Source: Branchipolynoe longqiensis (taxonomy: Eukaryota; Annelida; Polychaeta; Phyllodocida; Polynoidae). From it: a stretch of 64,000 nt of DNA. The notes under the pieces were generated by a model. It worked only from the letters and a program-made list of their open reading frames with translations. It did not search any database and was not told the origin of the DNA. Location of the stretch: positions 27,919,178-27,983,177 of the forward strand of contig CM059197.1 of assembly GCA_030323885.1 (NCBI GenBank), written 5' to 3'. Both the position numbers and the translations under genes were made by a program. Shown here in pieces: positions 55,549 to 64,000 of the stretch. The first letter of the stretch is position 1; each line of letters opens with the position of its first letter.

Positions 55549-56472
55549 GGATAGGATAGTATCGGATGCCTGGAGGCCAGGAACTGTCAAAATGTATACA
55601 ACCTATTTAAAGAAATGCGGTGTACATTGTTTGTTAATGAAAGTTAAGCCAACAAATCCAAAGATTTCACAAGTAGCTCGGTTTCTTCGTTCTCTAGAGG
55701 ATGAAGGACTTTCCTTTGGATCGATTAATGCGGCGAGGTGTGCGTTATCAATTATATTACCTAGAATTGATGGCGAAACAGTTGGAAAACATTATGTTAT
55801 TTGTTATTTACTTCGTTCAATTTATCAAAGGAATCCTCCAAAACCAAAGTATAGTCGGTTTTGGGATGTTTCTATAGTATTTAAGTTGTTTCAGGCTTGG
55901 CCTCACAACTCATGGTTAGATATAAAACAGTTAGGTTTTAAGGTCGCGGTCCTGTTATTGTTAGTAACTGGACACAGAGGACAGACGATTGTTGCATTTA
56001 TCCTTAACTGGATTAGAAATAGATAAGCAAACCAAGCTACGTTTGATTTAGAAAAATTGCTTAAATCAAACACGTTAGGTGACCCTTTATCAACGGTTCA
56101 CTTAGACTGTTTTTCCGAATGATCGGAAATTATGTGTTGTGTCGGCCATACGGGCTTATATATACAAGACAAAGGATTTACGTGCATCACAACAACTATT
56201 AGTGAGCTTTATAAAGCCACATAAGGCGATTTCACGAGACAACACTTGCCAGATGGACAATTACGGTGTTGAAATTGGCTGGAGTGGATACGAGTAAATA
56301 CTCTTCTCACTCAACTAGAGGAGCCATGGTCTCCAAGGCACGGGTGCTTGGTATTTCTGTGAAAAGAATACTAGCGCATGCAGGCTGGAAGACGGCTAAG
56401 TCGTTTGCAAAACATTATAATAAACGACTAGAAAAGCCTACCGGCGTTGCAAAGCGTCTTCTCGCAAACTAA
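55532..56472 (+). pseudogene. DIRS tyrosine recombinase, frameshifted
   Basis: Integrates the circular DNA intermediate. It starts at ATG 55532, overlapping the end of the preceding frame. An N-terminal SAM-like domain (SDAWRPGTVKMYTTYLKKC, ISQVARFLRSLEDEGLSFGS) is followed by the catalytic domain: first Arg in TGHRGQT (codon 55976-55978), His-x-x-Arg in SSHSTRGA (56308-56319), His/Trp box LAHAGW (His codon 56377-56379) and nucleophile Tyr in AKHYNKR (56416-56418). The stop is at 56470-56472. All catalytic residues are intact. Frame changes lie near 55998, 56043, 56112 and 56242. Confidence 0.9.
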
Positions 56473-56555
56473 CAAGAATAGGTGAGAACAAAAATTTAGA
56501 ATGTTATAATAATAAGAAAGAATGATATTAAGGATAAAAATGAATTATGTAAAGG

Positions 56556-56690
56556 TCTCCCTAGCCTGAGGCTAGCCTGAGGCTGTTTACCGAGGTAAAA
56601 TAGTATAGTTATACGAGTCTTACCTTGGTACAGATGATGGATAACTGTTGTTTTACCGAGGTATAAGCCTCGGATAGATGTGGGCTAGGG
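56556..56690 (+). repeat. DIRS internal complementary region
   Basis: 56556-56600 is the reverse complement of the left end (51439-51483). 56601-56686 is the reverse complement of the right end (56834-56918). The two halves meet at TAAAA|TAGTA. This is the template that joins both termini during circle formation. Confidence 0.95.
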
Positions 56691-56799
56691 CCCTCCCCGC
56701 CACACACCCTGCCACATCTATTCCGTTGGTGTACCTTTTCGGTGAAGTAATAGTATCCATTGTTTGAAAGTCATTTTTATCCTCAATAAGTAGGTTAAG

Positions 56800-56918
56800 A
56801 TTGCTGGTACCGGACGTGCTTACCTCTCCCTAGGCCCACATCTATCCGAGGCTTATACCTCGGTAAAACAACAGTTATCCATCATCTGTACCAAGGTAAG
56901 ACTCGTATAACTATACTA
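56800..56918 (+). repeat. DIRS right terminal repeat
   Basis: ATTGCTGGTACCGGACGTGC and CTTACCTCTCCCTA match the left repeat; then CATCTATCCGAGGCTTATAC to the end CGTATAACTATACTA. It extends beyond the left repeat, as in DIRS1, and is followed by (TA)n. Confidence 0.95.
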
Positions 56919-57127
56919 TATATATATATATATATATATATCATGCATAATCTATATAGGTTATACATATATATAGTTATATATCTGCAAATGCGTACAC
57001 ATACATTGTTCATAGAATATGCATTAGATATATCTAAATATATGGGAACAGCTCTAGATATGCCTATACCGATATATGTGTGTAGATATATGTATATGTG
57101 TACATATATGTATATATATGTATATAT
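56919..57127. repeat. AT microsatellite and AT-rich sequence
   Basis: (TA)n of ~12 units, then ATATATGTATAT-type words. Confidence 0.85.
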
Positions 57128-57325
57128 GTTTACAAATCATCATCATCATGCTGTCGGTTGCGATGCAATAAAGACTGCTTTCATTACTTGACTGCCGCTC
57201 TCCATTTAGCTCTCTGCTGTGAGAGTTGCATCCATGAGTCGGTCTTAATGACTCTCAGCTTCAGGTTTCTCTTGATGGTATCCTTGAACCGGAGACGAGG
57301 GTGCCCTCTCTTTCTGTAGCCAGGT
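57128..57325 (-). pseudogene. LINE protein C-terminus and 3' tail, 5' truncated
   Basis: The minus strand encodes RKRGHPRLRFKDTIKRNLKL, then SWMQLSQQRAKWRAAVK and a stop. This R-RGHPRLRFKDT...W...R-WR pattern is the usual end of many LINE polyproteins; the clade is not resolved. The 3' UTR is ~45 bases and ends in (ATG)n. The same end occurs at 26101-26172. Confidence 0.75.
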
Positions 57326-57329
57326 GTAT

Positions 57330-57824
57330 ATATATAGGTATATTATATATGTATATATATGTATATATGTATATATATCGCTATATTTAGATATATATGA
57401 CTTATGAGCTGGTCTGGAGGCTATATTGACCAGTCATAGATGGCACAACAGTGCCAGTGAGCGTACCGGTCGCTGAGGCCTGGGCGAGTAGGTGGCACCG
57501 TGTGGGGAGGTCATGTCGTATCAGTAAATGCCGAATGAATAGGGGTAACCAACCGATGAGTATGTACTTAGATAATTAGCTGTAGATGTATGGTTCATGA
57601 CTAGAACAACTATGAAGGAATCCGTGTGATAGTTGTCGGTATTGTCGCAGGCAATGTACATATATATGTACATATATGTATATATAAATATGTATATGTA
57701 TATGTATATATATATTTATATATATATATATATATAAATATATATATATATTCAACAAGTCTGGGCACCCTAGCAGTGTGTCTTTGAAAGGAGATCAATT
57801 CACAGCTCAAATCATGGTTCAACC
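57330..57824. other. AT microsatellites around a short unique piece
   Basis: ATGTATAT tracts at 57330-57405 and 57655-57760; unique sequence between, no gene. Confidence 0.6.
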
Positions 57825-58229
57825 TAGATAAAAGATTCACCCTGTACTTGTGGTACATGCGTGAATGACAGTGTAGTCTAAATACGGGCGAAAATAGCTT
57901 TAGTATGGAACAGGAAGTAGAATGCCTGCCTCCAGTATCAAATGGTTACTTATATCGACACAGAGTTGGTGAAATCGGAGAGAATGCAAAAAGACAAGAT
58001 GGCGGTTATCGAACCCCGCCGATTTCACCTTTAAATTCTATTAAACTATATCTTTTATTATATTTTGTCAATTCAAAGTTAGCGGGGAAATATTAAGACA
58101 TATCAATAGAATAATTGTTGCTTCTTAGATTGTGAAATTAGGCTCTCATTTCATTTCCCTGCTTTTTCGACAGCTTTTATATAGGGCTGATATTCACCCA
58201 TGTACTGCGAAGGGTGAATCCTTTATCTA
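57825..58229 (+). mobile_element. MITE-H copy 2
   Basis: TAGATAAAAGATTCACCCTG to GGGTGAATCCTTTATCTA, flanked by GGTTCAACC on both sides (57816-57824 and 58230-58238). Same orientation as copy 1. Confidence 0.9.
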
Positions 58230-58238
58230 GGTTCAACC

Positions 58239-58904
58239 AAATGCAGCTTTTATTGCATTCATGGACAATGATTCGCTGGTACATGCATTCGAAACGAAGC
58301 AATTCAATCCGACAAGGAAATGAACAACGGGGTGGCCTCTATCGATTCAAGTTCAATCAACCGTGGTGATTGAGCACCGGATGTATTATTATAGTTCAAG
58401 CGTGACACTTGGTGGACAGGAAGGGAACCAGTAATAATACTGATAACGCGGCAACAAGAAATGCAGGCCAATCGTTGCCCCGCAAGTCGACGCATGCGTG
58501 TAGCCCAGCTAACTTCATATAAACTCTCAGTTGATGTACTACACTGGTTTGGTTAATTAATACTGACAACGCTGGGTTATTCATGTACATATGTACTTAT
58601 TATATACGGAATTTAATATATGCATGTATATATATATGTAATTCAACATGTGGGCGTATACATATATATGATGCGGGGTCGTGAAACAAACAAACAAAAA
58701 GTATACATATATAAGTAACTACATATATGTGCGTATATATATATGTGTGTGTCTGTGTAATTAAATATGTATGTACGCAGATAGTTACTGCCATATATAT
58801 ATTTAAGTTTATGTGTACATATATATATACACATACACTTAAATAATCTGAAGTAGTGATACAAGAAACATAGAGGGAATTGATTCTCCGAACATTAATA
58901 TAAC

Positions 58905-58941
<37 letters not shown>

Positions 58942-58952
58942 GAAGAGACAAA
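58239..58952. other. Unassigned spacer with AT tracts
   Basis: No gene; ATATATGTA words at 58597-58830 and (AT)n at 58908-58939. Confidence 0.5.
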
Positions 58953-59513
58953 ATCTGTGTTTACACGGGGAATTGTGAAACGTTCTAGACAAGGCGATTT
59001 ATATGAAGCGTTTTAGAGACCCGTTTACACGGACAGAGTTTTGAAAGTGTTTTGTCGCCGGGAACAAGCAGCCTTAGTTCTGCCTGTAGCCGGCGAGCAC
59101 TGCTATTTGTTTACTTTACCCTCGTCGATTCGACGCCGATGTAGCTGCTACGTTAATATCGCTTGGAATTTAAGGTTAATTTAATTAAATTTCATTATTT
59201 GAGGATGTAATTCTGTTAAATATGATCGCATTTAATAGATTTCGGCCTAATTGGGCCCTAACACTGCCGGGTACAAGCGATTAGTTACTGCTCCCCCTGT
59301 TGCTGGCAAGCCCTACTATTTTATACTATCGCCGCCCGGGAACCAGCTGAATCGCTTCAAATAAACCACCTCCCGAGGTGGTATAGATGTACCGTTTCAT
59401 ATGAATCGATTCAGCCCTAAAACGCCACACAGGTGCGTCTACACGGCAAATGTGAGTCGATCTAGGCAGGCATTTTATATGTGGCGTTTTAAATCGCCCG
59501 TGTAAACAGGGCT
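58953..59513 (-). mobile_element. MITE-V copy 2 (inverted)
   Basis: ATCTGTGTTTACACGGGGAA left; AGCCCTGTTTACACGGGCGA read inward from the right. The core (TTAATTTAATTAAATTTC, TTCTGTTAAATATGATC) matches 19253-19662 in inverse order. It is ~150 bases longer than that copy. Confidence 0.8.
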
Positions 59514-59541
59514 ATAGATAGATAGATTGTCAGAACCTTAA

Positions 59542-59901
59542 AGTTGCATTGTCCAATGGTTTTGAGTTTGTGTCATTTTCTGAGTTAAATATATTAAATT
59601 GATTGTTATAGCCTCCTTTACATTAGTTTGAAGTAACTTTGATTGTAAATGTCTAACTTTTGAGATATTTGAAGTGCAACCATCCACAAATAATGTTGGC
59701 AAGCATGCCAAAATTCTGACATCATAGGCTTCTGCAGTAACAGGTTCTATTAAATTGGCTATGTATGTTCTTATATATGGTGACAAGTGCTTAATATGTG
59801 CACTAGTGTTTAAGTTGTATATCAGTTTGTATATGTAGAATCAAATCTGGATAATTGATTTGGTTTTGAAAATTTGATGTTTTTCATCCGACTATGCAGC
59901 T
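59542..59901. mobile_element. MITE-M copy
   Basis: AGTTGCATTGTCCAATGG left, AGCTGCATAGTCGGATG read inward from the right, TTAA on both sides (59538-59541, 59902-59905). Confidence 0.85.
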
Positions 59902-60119
59902 TTAATATATATATATACATGTTTATATATAATTAGATAAATATTAAAGAGATACATATATATATATATATATATTATCTGAGATAACCTACAGTTGGTT
60001 TTGTGTTCAGTGACCACGATCGCATAGATGGGTTCCAGATGACAACTGATTGCATTGTGGATATATCCATCCACCCGTTACCAAACCTGTGACATTCGCC
60101 TCTGCACCAACATATGTTA

Positions 60120-60415
60120 GTCCTACTCCTCACGTAACGGCGACGACGACAGCATAACGTGACCGTGACATGACCGTGACGTGACCGGGACGAGTTCTGA
60201 AGTCGTCGTGCTACGTCCAACTTTTTCAACATGTCCAAAACCTCGAAGACTTGCCGATGAGAGGCGACGAGAGTCGACGAGAGTCGACGAGAGGCGACGA
60301 GTTGCGAGGACAGCGTAACGAGACCGTAACGAGATTCGAACGAGATCCGACCAGTTCCCAAAAGTCCAACTCGTTGGTCACTCATCGCCCTTGTCGTTGT
60401 AGTGTGACTGCAACA
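60120..60415. mobile_element. Word-repeat element E6 (CGACGAG words)
   Basis: The right end read inward is TGTTGCAGTCACACTACAAC; the left end is decayed (CTACTCCTCACGTAACG). Dominant words are GTGACCGTGAC, CGACGAGAG and GTAACGAGA. The core AACATGTCCAAAACC resembles that of E2. Flanks are TTA (left) and TAA (right), so no exact duplication. Confidence 0.55.
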
Positions 60416-60825
60416 TAAGTGACTCGGCGTGAAATAAATCAATTAGCAATAATTAGTCGGATTGCCTATCAAGTTAACTGCGGCGCTACCACCGGAAGTG
60501 TAAGTGTGTAGAGGTGTGTGAGTAGAAGGGGAGTTCGGGGAGGATAAATCAACAATTTTTAAAAATCCACAAGCGCTGGTGGCAATGATTAAAGGCTGGC
60601 TGAATCGACTGTCGGAGGCTCAGGTGTAATCTCACCACTTCAGAACCACGATACCGCAATGCATTGCGTGTCTAGAAATGATATATATAGATTTGAAAAC
60701 ACGATTACCATAACAGCGCGACGAGATTGGGTAATTAACAAGAGATTGGGTGTAGGGTGGGAGGAAGTGAGGGCTATCGCTAGCGACACACGCGGATGTG
60801 ATTACATACTAAATATCTGCGTGTG
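60416..60825. other. Unassigned spacer
   Basis: No gene or repeat recognised. Confidence 0.4.
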
Positions 60826-60829
60826 TTAA

Positions 60830-61178
60830 AGCTGCATAGTCCGATGAATCATCACATTTTCAAAACCAAAATAATTATCTTGAATTGATTCTACATATCT
60901 AACTTAGATACTGATGAATGTATTAAGCATTTGTTGCCACATAGCAGGGAATACTGACGCAATTTAATACTGCTGTTACTGCTATAGTGCTAAAGCCTAT
61001 GGTCTCAGAGTTTTGGCAAGCTATTTGACATGTTTGCACTTCAAATATCTCAAAACATAACTGTTTAAAATAAACAGGACTTGAAGCTGAAATAAGGTCG
61101 ATTATATTTATAACGGTCAGGTTAATCTATTTATCTCAGGAAAAGTACAGAAACCCAACACCATCGGACTATGCAACT
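60830..61178. mobile_element. MITE-M copy, intact reference
   Basis: AGCTGCATAGTCCGATGAAT to ATCGGACTATGCAACT; TTAA on the left, TTAC on the right. Supplies the uninterrupted sequence TAACTTAGATACTGAT that E5 occupies at 48126. Confidence 0.9.
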
Positions 61179-61232
61179 TTACTTTCTTCTTTACAAAAAA
61201 GAATATATATATAGAAAAAAGGTACACTAGTA

Positions 61233-61277
61233 TGTGATGTATAACGCATTATGCGAGTATAACGGCGCGGAAGGGAT
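61233..61277 (+). repeat. Motif K copy 3
   Basis: TATGTGATGTATAACGCATT, ATGCGAGTATAACGGCGCGG, AAGGGA; preceded by (AT)n at ~61203-61212. Confidence 0.65.
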
Positions 61278-61288
61278 TGTTCTATTAT

Positions 61289-61358
61289 TTGTTGGTACAT
61301 TAGTTGATTAAGCAGGGGAAGTGTAAATCGGAGACGATTGGTCTTCCTAATTCCACTG
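61289..61358. repeat. 70-bp dispersed unit, copy 3
   Basis: TTGTTGGTACATTAGTTGAT, TAAGCAGGGGAAGTGTAAAT, ACGATTGGTCTTCC. Confidence 0.65.
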
Positions 61359-61364
61359 CGCCTT

Positions 61365-61520
61365 GCCCTATCCTAAGAATGCTAAGCACCAGGCTAGGAA
61401 ATGACAACTATACATTTTTAAGTTAATAGTTTGACTCGACCAGGGTTCGAACCCACGATCCCATGATCTAGTAAGATGGGGGAGGGACACTCGAACTCAT
61501 TCGGCCATCCCGTCGGGTTA
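61365..61520 (-). mobile_element. SINE-A copy, 3' truncated
   Basis: CTTGCCCTATCCTAAGAATG to CATTCGGCCATCCCGTC; tail half missing, head intact with GGGTTCGAACCCACG. Confidence 0.85.
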
Positions 61521-61758
61521 GTGTTGTTATTAATATTGCTGTGATTATCATTGTTGTCATTATTAATAGTGTTATTATTATTGTTAGAGTTATAGCTATT
61601 TTTATTGTTATTGTTATTGTGACTGGTGGCGCCGCCACCGGGGCTCCCCCACCCTACCGGGCGCGCTGAACCAGCACTCCCACTGGAGGATTCTATTTTT
61701 ATATATAGCGGGGATTTACAATTCAATTAAATTTAACTCTGCACAGCTAGTTGGGAAG
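61521..61758. repeat. ATT/GTT microsatellite and short GC-rich piece
   Basis: GTTGTTATTAATATTG words to ~61618, then GGTGGCGCCGCCACCGGGGC, a short perfect GC palindrome (GGTGGCGCCGCCACC). Confidence 0.7.
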
Positions 61759-62167
61759 TAGATAAAGGATTCACCCCATACTCGCAGTACACGGGTGAAT
61801 ACCAGCCCTATATAAAAGCGGTCGAAAAAGCGGGGAAAAGAATTGAGAGCCTAATTTCACAATCTAAGGAGCAACAATTATACTTTTTATATGTCTTCAT
61901 ATTTCACCTCTAGCTTTGAGTTGAAAAATATAATAAAACATATAGTTTAATAGAATTTATAGGTGAAATCGACAGTGTTCTATGGCCGCTGTCTTGTCTT
62001 TTTGCATTCTCTCCCATTTCACCAACTTTGTGCCAATATAAGTACCCATTTGATACTGGAGGCAGGCATTCTACTTCCTGTTCCATACTAAAGCTATTTT
62101 CGCCGGTATTTAGACTACGTTGTCGTTCACCCGTGTACTGCAAGTATGGGGTGAATCATTTATCTAT
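61759..62167 (-). mobile_element. MITE-H copy 3 (inverted)
   Basis: TAGATAAAGGATTCACCCCA to GGGTGAATCATTTATCTA(T), flanked by TTGGGAAG on both sides (61751-61758 and 62168-62175). Interior reversed relative to copies 1 and 2. Confidence 0.9.
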
Positions 62168-62175
62168 TTGGGAAG

Positions 62176-62960
62176 AAGCCATATTAAAGGGCACATGGCC
62201 CTCAGTCAGGAAATGAAGTGGGAAGGGGGTGGGTGGAGTGGGGTGGTGGGAGTGGGGTGGGCGTGTGTGTGTGTGGGGGGGGGGGGGGGTTATAAATGTG
62301 ATTAAATAAGCGGACATCATTGAACCTGATCGAATTATCCAATCAGTAATTTCCTTTACACGACTCCTGGGGTGAGGAGCTGAAAGCCTGGCCACCCTAT
62401 CCCCACAGGCCGCATTCCCCACATTGCTGAGCCTGTTCCCAAATAAATCGCAATCCAAGGTCTGACTCTGCAATTAAATACTTGGACCGTCTGTTTATAG
62501 CAAGCACCGCATTCCGTAAAGTGCAGAAACCATTTATTGTTATGGTGTTGGGATTTTTTTTTTAAATCTGTCATTTATCAGTTATTGCTTTTAGTATCAC
62601 CCGGGTTCATTGGATTACGCTGCGTTGATGATGATTCTCATTGTCTCTGTTTTGGCCAACCATATGCTTTACAAAAATACTTTTAGACTAGAATTGGATC
62701 CAAAGGCTTTCCTTCCGGTCTATTTATCATTCTGTAGTATGCAAATATATCCCTTGACACAGATTTGATTAAGAATATAGCAATGCATAATTATATATGT
62801 ATTATGCATATAAAGGCCTGCTAGAGTACAAATAAGACACAAACAATGAAGGAGGGTTGAGATAAATATATTCACTGGCATAGGGAAAATAGATGGCCTA
62901 GCCTAATAAAAGAATAAAATCCCTGGTGCAGATGAACGTGTGTGCGCACCTGTTACTGTT
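62176..62960. other. Unassigned spacer
   Basis: G runs at ~62274-62289. TTGGCCAACCATATGCTTTA at ~62652 resembles sequence at 63960-63976 by the window edge, a possible further dispersed repeat. No gene. Confidence 0.4.
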
Positions 62961-63061
62961 AGGGATGAAGGAGGAAAGTGGTGGTACCTCCTGTCCCAGC
63001 AGTGTAGCAGCCTGCAGATGTCGGCAGCAAATATATATAATAATAACAATATAATAATAGA

Positions 63062-63105
63062 AATCCCTTCCGCACCTTTATCCTCGCATAATACTTATAC
63101 ATCAC
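63062..63105 (-). repeat. Motif K copy 4
   Basis: Minus strand: GTGATGTATAAGTATTATGC, GAGGATAAAGGTGCGGAAGG; AT-rich sequence on both sides. Confidence 0.55.
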
Positions 63106-63179
63106 ATATATGTACATACATGTAGATATATGTGCATATATGTACATAAGTATATATGTATATGTATTTATATGTATAT
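63106..63179. repeat. ATGTATAT microsatellite
   Basis: ATATATGTACATA words leading into MITE-N copy 4. Confidence 0.8.
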
Positions 63180-63433
63180 GAGACTGTCTCAAAAGGTGCT
63201 AAGCAATATGGGACAAAACTGTGTCCATAGTAACGATCAACACACTATCTACTTATGGATTTGCTCAGGATAAACTGATTTGATTTTTACATGGTGTTTC
63301 ATAATCCCAATAGAATATATATTGATTTGAAGCAAATGTCCTTGTGTGTCAGTGTACCCGTTTCTGTGCTGTTTTGTGTCAATCGTTACTATGGACAAAA
63401 AAACGAAGAGCTAGCACCTTTTGAGACAGGCTC
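63180..63433. mobile_element. MITE-N copy 4 in AT-rich DNA
   Basis: GAGACTGTCTCAAAAGGTGC to CACCTTTTGAGACAGGCTC; ATATGTATAT on the left, ATATATATC on the right. Confidence 0.9.
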
Positions 63434-63759
63434 ATATATATCATGCATGTGTATGCATATATATGTATATACTTCTGAGTGAGTGACGTGTTGCGCCCCG
63501 CGGAGGGGGCCGGCGATGACTACCCCCCCCCCCCCCGCATGTGAGCAGGGAGGGGGAGGGGTGGCAGGAACTCCAGAGCTTATTACATGCGATACTGGGA
63601 TTATCACTATCCGTATATGTATATAATGTGTATATATATATGTATAGGTATGCAAATCCATATGTAAGTATGTATATATACAGATATATATGTATATATG
63701 TGTATCTATGTATATATATGTATATACATGTATATACATATCCATATATATGTAATTGC

Positions 63760-63794
<35 letters not shown>

Positions 63795-63827
63795 CACGTA
63801 CATATATACAACTATTTGTAGTTATAC

Positions 63828-63858
<31 letters not shown>

Positions 63859-63910
63859 TGTACACATTCATAGTTATATACATATATATGCATACATATA
63901 TTCACGTGGC
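63434..63910. repeat. AT microsatellites with GC-rich island
   Basis: ATATGTATAT arrays at 63434-63475 and 63600-63900 around a GC-rich island with C and G runs (63490-63560). The Tyr/Ile ORFs (140, 120 and 110 codons) are artefacts. Confidence 0.85.
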
Positions 63911-64000
63911 GTAATTAAATTATACCATGGTTATTATACTTCTAATTATCTCCACTTTGGCAAACCATAGGCTTTGCATGCGTATTAACAGGTACCATTC

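Larger units (their letters stand above)
51439..56918 (+). mobile_element. DIRS1-type tyrosine-recombinase retrotransposon
   Basis: A 5480-bp element with every structural hallmark of DIRS1 elements: divergent inverted termini, an internal complementary region equal to the joined complements of both termini, and gag-like, RT/RNase H and tyrosine-recombinase frames in that order. It sits in a TA microsatellite and shows no target duplication, as expected for recombinase-mediated insertion of a circular intermediate. The frames carry many single-base shifts, so as sequenced it is inactive. Confidence 0.95.

Overview
This is eukaryotic, repeat-dominated DNA. It has no operons, no ribosome-binding-site-led genes and no long conserved host gene. 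It has dozens of tRNA-derived SINE copies, several inverted-repeat (MITE-like) families, minisatellites and long AT microsatellites. The most likely source is a marine invertebrate, probably a mollusc or another lophotrochozoan. This is inferred mainly from the SINE at 30503-30890, whose conserved core (words such as AAAAGATCCCTTGCTGC and CAATGTGCTCTAG) I associate with molluscan genomes, and from the DIRS1-type element. No search was run.

Layout. 1-13 kb: SINEs, a 413-bp element with an 8-bp target duplication (5985), an inverted-repeat element built from CATA words (7992-8662), and the only candidate host exon (8823-8975, one transmembrane segment). 13-23.5 kb: a 78-bp minisatellite, a SINE cluster (14.7-16.2 kb), a CATGTGCAGTG minisatellite interrupted by another element, AT tracts and the ACGT-rich element 21206-21947. 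23.5-24.4 kb: a tyrosine-recombinase fragment on the minus strand. 26.9-30.2 kb: three minisatellites. 30.5-36.3 kb: SINE mosaics and elements. 36.96-38.23 kb: a 90-bp minisatellite. 40.4-41.25 kb: an extreme C/T-rich strand. 43-51 kb: more elements and SINEs, and a LINE 3' end at 47.4 kb. 51439-56918: one DIRS1-type tyrosine-recombinase retrotransposon with its full terminal architecture. 57-64 kb: AT microsatellites and further element copies.

Main result. Two things stand out. First, at least four, probably six, elements share a terminal signature close to AGGCCCTGTCACACTAC and a TWA (TTA/TAA) target duplication, yet each is filled with a different short repeated word (CATA, ACGT, GGTCGC, CATAGTTGAA and others). 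One copy sits inside another repeat whose intact sisters show the empty site. Second, the DIRS element keeps both termini and the internal complementary region. Its ORFs are broken almost only by single extra bases next to identical bases, a pattern that may be assembly error rather than decay.

Limits. Boundaries of SINEs and minisatellites are good to about 5-20 bases. Family names are by structural hallmark (target duplication, termini, motifs), not by database match.
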